Assembly: GCA_037903475.1 (NCBI GenBank)
Contig: JBAJFG010000073.1
Span: 1,116,001-1,180,000, forward strand
Direction of reading: 5' to 3'
Source of the DNA: Ancylostoma caninum
Taxonomy: Eukaryota > Nematoda > Chromadorea > Rhabditida > Ancylostomatidae
DNA length: 64,000 bases
The translations under genes and the position numbers were made by a program. Below are positions 58,535 to 64,000 of the stretch, one piece after another. Numbering within the stretch: the stretch's first letter is position 1; every line of letters starts with the position of its first letter. The notes beneath the pieces were generated by a model. It was not told where the DNA came from. It made no database searches and was given only the letters and a program-made list of their open reading frames with translations.

Positions 58535-58795
58535 CAGTGGACGTCAGTGGCGTTGGCCCATCCTCGAAAAGGACGTCGCGCAACCGCGCCGCGCGCGCGG
58601 TAACTCATGTATTCTACTGCTGTTACGCAATTTCTAGCAGCTTTTCTACCCGATTCTAAGTGTTTTTGGGCGATTCGGGAAAAAACCCAAGAAATAGCAT
58701 TCCGGCGGCGACGACACCAATCCCGGCGCACGCGGCGCGGTCGCGCTGCGTCCTTGTTGAGGCCGCGAATAGGCCACCGCCATTGCCGCCCACTG
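58535..58795. mobile_element. 261-bp fold-back MITE with TA duplication
   Basis: The ends CAGTGGACGTCAGTGGCG and CAGTGGGCGGCAATGGCG are inverted and continue as imperfect complements for about 70 bp, including AAGGACG and ACCGCGCCGCG. TA lies on both sides (58533-58534, 58796-58797). It looks like a Tc1/mariner-group MITE. The 97-codon frame over it is not a gene. Confidence 0.78.
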
Positions 58796-58799
58796 TACC

Positions 58800-60110
58800 T
58801 TCTCTCAATTTTTTGTTTCCAAGTCCGAATTTCAACTGAGATTACCTCAAGTTCATCGCCATCCAGGACAAAATGTGGTGTGCTGTATTTTTGCTCTTAG
58901 TGCCTTTGAAACCCTCAATGGAACAATTCTGATTAAACTCCTTGAAACTTTCTAGAATTCTCGAGAACTACATATTATTGTGTAATTAATAAAAGGAGAA
59001 GATGAATTCTGATTTCTCATCCGCGAACAGGTGGTCCGAAGCAGCAGGGGAGAGGGGGAAGTGGCAAGAATTCGTTTGAAAATTTCTTAAAATTGCTAAG
59101 TAAAACAGGTGAAAGCTTTTGGTCAGTGAAGTTCAACTCCCTATCTTCATTATTACATCTTTGATCAGCCGTTTTAGTGATACGTTTTGCATGCTTCTGT
59201 TGCTCCTAAACAGATTGGTGAAACACTTTATTGATTGCTTCACTTCTTCTATCATTCTTTTTACTAAAATGAATCATGCGGAGTTAACCACATTGACTGT
59301 AATTATTTATAGTTGTAATAAGTCCCACGCAGTCTTTTTCTTTTCAAATTCGGGGGGGGGGGGTCCAGTGGTGGCATTCATCATTGAGTTAACCCGTGGT
59401 AATCACGATTACCCTGAGTGCTTAGCTTTTCATTTATTATATTCACTTATTCATGTTCATGTTCATATCCTTATTATATACGAATGCTTCTGCCATAGCG
59501 TTATGAAATTGCTCACCAACTAGTGTATCCGAGATGAAGAAAAAAAAACAAAGTTCAACAACACACAACACTGCATCCGAAACGTTTTTCATACATTTTC
59601 TTCTTTTAAGTACAACGTTATTTTACTTGTTTAATTAATAGTGTAGGTTCTTCATTTAAGCCTCACGTCAAAGTTCTTCTCTGATTTATTACTCTCCGTG
59701 ATGAACATCTGATCATTTGGAACTTTTCGCGAAGAAAAACTAATAATTCACTCTTCGTTGCTCGTTTTAAAGTCAGAAAAGGCCTTAATCTGCTCGTCAT
59801 GACCGCACTTTGCAACTGATTGACAACATACAGCCCTGCAATCTATTACCCCAATTCTGTTGCACAAATTTCAGTGACAATTCTCACATTCGTTGCAGAA
59901 GCCTTGCCATGCACTAATTGCAAAACGTTTTCGTTGCAAACAGGCGGGAAACATGCGACCTTGTACTGCTCATGCGTCCGCTCACTGTGCAAGTGAAAAA
60001 CAAGACTGAAATGGGTATACTAAGAAGCATCGCATTTGCCCATCAACTAGTAACCTCGTTGCTCATAATCTGGTACAGCGATTTGCGCGAATACTGAGCT
60101 TCTTCTCGGG
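58800..60110. other. AT-rich, no gene seen
   Basis: A 134-codon plus-strand frame at 59119-59523 crosses a poly-G run and is very hydrophobic. It lacks splice or start support and is taken as chance. No other feature is seen. Confidence 0.45.
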
Positions 60111-60119
60111 GAACCTAGA

Positions 60120-60345
60120 AGATATGCATCGCTATGCATAGGTTCTGCATGAGATTGAGAAAATCATGCGTTTTTCATGGGTTTTGCACCAGATTTGCAT
60201 CGGATTTGGAGATGCATGGGTTCTGCATGGATATGGATAGGTTTTGCCTGGACATGCATGGATGTAGAACTATTGATCTTAAAAACGGTGTTTTGCACGC
60301 ATGTCTTGGTCGTGGGATTGGGATCTTTTAATCTCATGCAAGGCT
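60120..60345 (+). repeat. TGCATGGGTTTTGCA-type short repeat cluster
   Basis: About 10 diverged copies of the word also seen at 25870-26060, mostly in one direction here. It is flanked on the right by GGTGTTTTGCACGCATG and CGTGGGATTGGGATCTTT, which also match the other cluster in inverted order (ATTCGTGGGATTTGCATCTTT). Confidence 0.6.
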
Positions 60346-60559
60346 GGATTTCAAGTTTCCCGAAATAGATGCAAATGCCAGAAGTTAAAATGGCAGTCGT
60401 GCTCCAGCGTTATATGTAGTATCGAAGGAATCGAAAAACATCCAAGTTATCACTCGAATATTTAGATATTTCTAATGACGTAGGGGTTAACTTAATCTCT
60501 AACACTTATTTTTGTTCAAGCCCCAACATTATCAAGCGTATTCAGATATTCGAATACTG

Positions 60560-60690
60560 CTAAGTCCCCAAACCGCGTTTACGGACACCTAACACCCAAC
60601 CTCACCGCTGACCAATCACGGCGGGTGTTTAAAGTGGTCCTTCATAACGTTCCCTTAAGCTATCACTTTGGAAGTCAATCCGAAGGGACT
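60560..60690 (+). pseudogene. fragment related to the ORF after the Gypsy relic
   Basis: Reads VYGHLTPNLTADQSRRVF in one frame and matches VYGYLIPNLIPDQRLLARR near 35930. Both are probably pieces of the same element-encoded protein, possibly env-like. A stop follows near 60685. Confidence 0.4.
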
Positions 60691-61045
60691 TAGCTGACGG
60701 AAAGGTCTTCCACACGTCCCATAGATATTTTGAAACTGTTGAATTTTAAGCCTGCTCAGGCAATATTGCTGAAGGACTGCAGCGGATACATAGTAGACAG
60801 ATCACCCCAGCTCAAAATCTTTCTGCTGTAATTGTTCCGAGTGGATCGTCCCCTGACGGTCCCTCTAGAAGTTTGTCGAAACAGACCTCTGTGATCAAAT
60901 GTTTTGCAATCGTCCCTTGGTTATACTGCCTGATGACGTTATCTTGCCGGCTACGTCCTGCAACATACATAGATTGGGTATTACAAAACCCCGCAACTCC
61001 CGAAGTCATCTTTCTTTTGAACTTTACATTACTTCATTTCCTTGT

Positions 61046-62312
61046 ATTAGGTTGTAGGGAAAATTCTAGGCGGATTTTGAAACATTGCATTCATTGACTT
61101 TTCCAAAATAGGAAAACACATTAAGAAATGAATAGATCACCATCACATACTATCACTTCTCGCCGATTTTCAGGAAGCTTTTCTATGCGTGCGGCCTAGA
61201 ACTGTGCTGGCATTAACTCGGAAAGGTTGCTCAACCAGCGATCCAAGTCATCTTCATTATCAAACGCTTTTGCTTGCATGGCTCTAGAAAGCGACAGGAA
61301 AAGGTGATTTTCTGTTGGTGTAAGGTCAGGGCTCTACGATCGGTGAGGCAGCACTTCCCATCCAAGTTCAGTAGCTTCCGGCGAGTCACTCTTGCAAGGT
61401 GCGGGCAAGCATCGTCGTGGAGGAGTCGAATCGTGCTTAGATTCGGACCTTTCTCTGCGATTTTTGCGGCTAATCTTTCCAGCTGTAAACAGTACAGGTC
61501 CACCATGAGGGCAGTGCCACGAGGCAGTATCTCGTAGTGGATGACACCTTTGCTGTCGTGGATCTGAACCCTTGCTGTCACAACAAACCATGACCTTCGT
61601 CCAATGAAGGCCTGCCTTCGTGCGCGACTCAGGCTGGTCATCCTTTTCCACCCAGTGCTGGTGGCCCATGTTGACGTACAAACACTACTTCTCATCCTCT
61701 GCGAAGATGGGCCCCGGCTAGTTCTCTATGCGCCTCTATGCGCCGAGGGCAACACAACAACCACCTCTGCGCGTCGCTGGAGATCGCTTTGGGTCAGGCC
61801 AATATCACTCACAATGATAACTTTTATACCCTGCCCAAACGTTGCAGGCAATTGGTGATGGTGACAAAATGAACGTCCAAGACTTGTGTCCTTTCACACA
61901 TAGTTTGTCGTGGATCTGAGTCTACCAGCTGCCGCAATCAATCATTGTCGGCTCTGGGAGCGCGTTCCGACCATGTGGAAACATAGAGGTTGGAGTCGCC
62001 AACACGAAAGCTTCTCAACCAATCCTGTGCAATACGTTCGGACACCGTACCCTCCCTAAATACAGCGTTGATATGACAACTGGATGTGCTGCTGATTCAG
62101 CAGAATTGAAGTCGAAACTAAAAGGTGGCAAGTCTACTGCTTTAAAAATTCCAGCTTTCTGCGAGGAGTTGTGCAAGTTTGCAGGTAATTATAACAACAA
62201 ACTTGCACATACCTGAGCTCCTTACATATACAAAAGACAAACTGCTGCAAGGCAGCGTGGAGTCCAAAAACGCAGACTTTTAAAAACCGCGAGAACTTTC
62301 TCTACAACCTAG
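61046..62312 (-). mobile_element. mariner transposon of a different lineage, with transposase relic
   Basis: About 1267 bp. The left end TTAGGTTGTAGGGAAAATTC follows TA (61044-61045). The right end, inverted, reads CTAGGTTGTAGAGAAAGTTC; the last base and the outer TA are altered. The minus strand carries the whole transposase as a relic (see the pseudogene entry). Its ends and protein differ from the copies at 19.8 and 42.6 kb. Confidence 0.85.
61125..62090 (-). pseudogene. mariner transposase relic
   Basis: In order on the minus strand: a helix-turn-helix part (REGTVSERIAQDWLRSFRVGD near 62010), the second HTH (LVDSDPRQT near 61920), YVNMGHQHWVEKDD near 61665, VIHYEILPRG near 61540, the catalytic HDDACPHLARVTR near 61405, ELGWEVLPH near 61360 and NHLFLSLSRAMQAKAFDNE near 61285. 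At least three frameshifts or stops. The second catalytic Asp lies in IHDSKGVIHYE and the third in HDDACPH, fitting a D,D(34)D mariner. Confidence 0.85.
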
Positions 62313-63700
62313 CATATCATTTTAAAATCATTGTTGTGAAGGTTTGTAATGTCAGCGATGTTGATCGAATAACACAAGATTTCTCAGTGATATTCAGTCA
62401 TAATAAATTGTTCCATTCAATCATCACTCGAGTTTCCCTCCCACTCACCTCCTAATCTACTACTTGCTATAACTGCTGTTATTTGTCCCCAACGCTGATG
62501 AGTTTCCAGAAGGAGAGGAGGTGGAGAAATGAACCTTTTTCCTAATTACCCGTATTTCCTTCAATTCTAAACTAGCTACCATATTCAGGGTCGAACTAGA
62601 ACCGAAGTCGCTTTCTCTTCTTCAAAGGTCCCAATTTTCAACCCAATTAAAATTGAATTTTTGATTTCAGATTTTTCCTTACTTGGTCCTAAGCATACTA
62701 TCGGGTGCAAAGCGTTATACCTCAAGAGGGCGGCGCAGCCACGCTCCACGATTGTTCAATTCACGCAACCTTCCGCCCATCTCAGGTATGACGTCCCACT
62801 CCCCATGCTAAATATCTAGTAATAGAGAAATCACCACTATGTACATTTAGCCAACCAGCCCGAATAGAATCCACGTTCTTGACACTGATCTTCTTAGATC
62901 CACTCACTTTCTAGCGAATCCATTAACGCTCTGCGCAACTTTCCCTTCGATGGCAAGCCGAAAGAAACTAGTGCACACGCTTTGCTTAGATTCTCCCGAT
63001 GAACACATTGCTAAATATTCTATAGGATTTCTGTAGCTCTCCGCGACCGCAATATTTGATTGCAATTACCGCTTTCGATTCGTAAATTTTTTCTCAAACC
63101 TGCGTAAATCCATAAACAAATTCCCAGGAGGAAAAATTCGAGCCAAAGCGTCATTCACAGCACCAACATACCCAACTATTTATGGATTTTCAAATCTGAT
63201 CTGAGATCGGATCTGACTTTACTAATTTGTCCGCTCCTTCTTTATGACGGCAATACAAACCAAACAAATACTTATCTGGTTCCATGAGTTTTATTTTCTC
63301 TGAACATGTGCAGACTTAACAATCACAACAAGAATATTCCAACCAGGAAAAAAAACCAAAATAGAGATTCATATCTGGTGCGAATCAGAAATGAATTATT
63401 TTTGATTGCAACAATGGGCCAACAAAGCTTGATCCTACCGATTCTCCACTTGGATGTTTCTGGTCAAAATTTCCATGAAAATTAAAAACACTGACTACAA
63501 CAATGTTCTAATAGCAACAGGTCTTATGATAAATGAGCTCTGCGTCACGAAAGAACCACCTGAGAGCGGAGATAAAATCTCTAAATTTCACCGCGCTAGC
63601 CTTCAGAACTGTCGAAAACAGCACGATCAACTATACATACATAGCGCGCTACCTCCTAACGAATACTACATTTAGGGATTGTCTTCAATTTCCTGACAAG
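62313..63700. other. no gene seen; one short MITE at 62716-62789
   Basis: AT-rich sequence. Apart from the second TATACCT...AGAGGGCGGCG MITE copy nothing could be supported. The plus-strand frames at 63454-63757 overlap the 3' region of the minus-strand gene and are not called. Confidence 0.45.
62716..62789. repeat. short MITE with TATACCT ends, copy 2
   Basis: Reads TATACCTCAAGAGGGCGGCG at the left and, inverted, ATACCTGAGATGGGCGG at the right, with the shared centre CAATTCACGCAACC. About 23 bp shorter than the copy at 56860. Confidence 0.6.
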
Positions 63701-63716
63701 AGAAAATCCCAGACTA

Positions 63717-64000
63717 TCATATCCGGCACCCGTCAGTTCGTGTCAAATCAGGCATGACACCATCTTCTTTCAACTTCTTCAGTACAGGCGTCCAATACTC
63801 CTCCGGTAAATTGCGCAGTTCGACGATCCTCTTCGAATAGGGTGGATTGTGATCTCTAAATAGGTAACATTGCTCCCATGTCTTGGCAGTAACATGTATT
63901 TGAGGCTATCTGCTACACCTCCGCCAAATGCGCTCTTTTTTCGTGCACTGCCAGACGGCCTCATCCCAGTACGAGCACTGACCGAACAGTCTGCCTGAAA
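63717..64000 (-). CDS. COX assembly mitochondrial protein (Cmc1 family), 3' end
   Basis: Partial: the 5' part lies beyond the right edge. Exon 63994-63919 follows the acceptor TTTCAG and ends before the donor GTGTAG. The last exon is 63855-63717 (acceptor CCTATTTAG, stop TGA). Phases agree. The first exon reads RLFGQCSYWDEAVWQCTKKE, a perfect C-X9-C half of the twin Cx9C motif with the FGxC and C-x-KKE context of CMC2-like proteins. The last exon (NPPYSKRIVELRNLPEEYW) is a charged helical tail. Cmc1-family proteins are imported into the mitochondrial intermembrane space via Mia40 and take part in cytochrome c oxidase assembly. CMC2 is the closest fit, but another Cmc1-family member cannot be excluded. 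Confidence 0.75.

Noticed and set aside
59119..59523. 134-codon plus-strand frame
   Set aside because: Crosses a poly-G run, is unusually hydrophobic in AT-rich DNA, and has no splice or start support.

Overview
The window looks like nuclear DNA of a nematode, most likely a strongylid (hookworm-like) parasite. The evidence is: short exons with compact acceptors of the (T)nCAG type; repeat families typical of such genomes (cecropia/irritans-type mariners with TTAGGTTGGTGC ends, a Penelope-like element with a GIY-YIG domain, a BEL/Pao element with a phlebovirus-like envelope, Ty3/Gypsy pol pieces, a CR1-like LINE, hAT and TA-type MITEs); and host genes that read as metazoan proteins. No long bacterial-style reading frames are present. 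The longest frame (972 codons) belongs to a retrotransposon. Species assignment is inference.

Layout. 0-3 kb: one small putative secreted-protein gene start behind a TATA box. 3-8.2 kb: a tandemly duplicated unit of about 650 bp whose second copy is split by a young LTR element (4078-7947) encoding only Gag and protease, on the minus strand. 8.1-13.2 kb: minus-strand remains of BEL/Pao elements (zinc-knuckle gag, protease, envelope), the envelope itself split by an element with mariner ends. 13.3-14.2 kb: dinucleotide tracts flanked by GGAAATTCC-rich arrays. 15.6-22 kb: fragments of unrecognised genes, a hAT-type MITE, a mariner copy, and the 3' end of an unrecognised gene (21213-21649). 22.8-25.3 kb: a Penelope-like remnant and a repeat shared with 18.7-19.7 kb. 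26.2-30 kb: a decayed CR1-like LINE. 30.5-37.6 kb: MITEs and a decayed Gypsy pol interrupted by other DNA.

The best host gene is a complete nine-exon Aurora-like protein kinase on the minus strand (38077-45369, 324 residues by phase-consistent joining). Its 4.8-kb fourth intron carries a Tc1-like element with an IR/DR terminus (40088-41659) and a mariner copy (42561-43823). Beyond it come another mariner-ended element (46404-47337), a 59-bp minisatellite (49012-50000), a four-exon minus-strand gene whose product resembles a helix-loop-helix protein (53945-55845), several MITEs, a third recognisable mariner transposase relic (61046-62312), and at the right edge the 3' end of a Cmc1-family (twin Cx9C) mitochondrial assembly factor gene (63717-64000).

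The host genes identified (kinase, HLH-like factor, CMC2-like factor, two unrecognised genes, one secreted-protein start) show no common pathway. The window is mainly an intergenic and intronic transposon graveyard in which nesting order can be read at several places. Exon structures were built by eye from splice consensus and phase; no transcript evidence was available.
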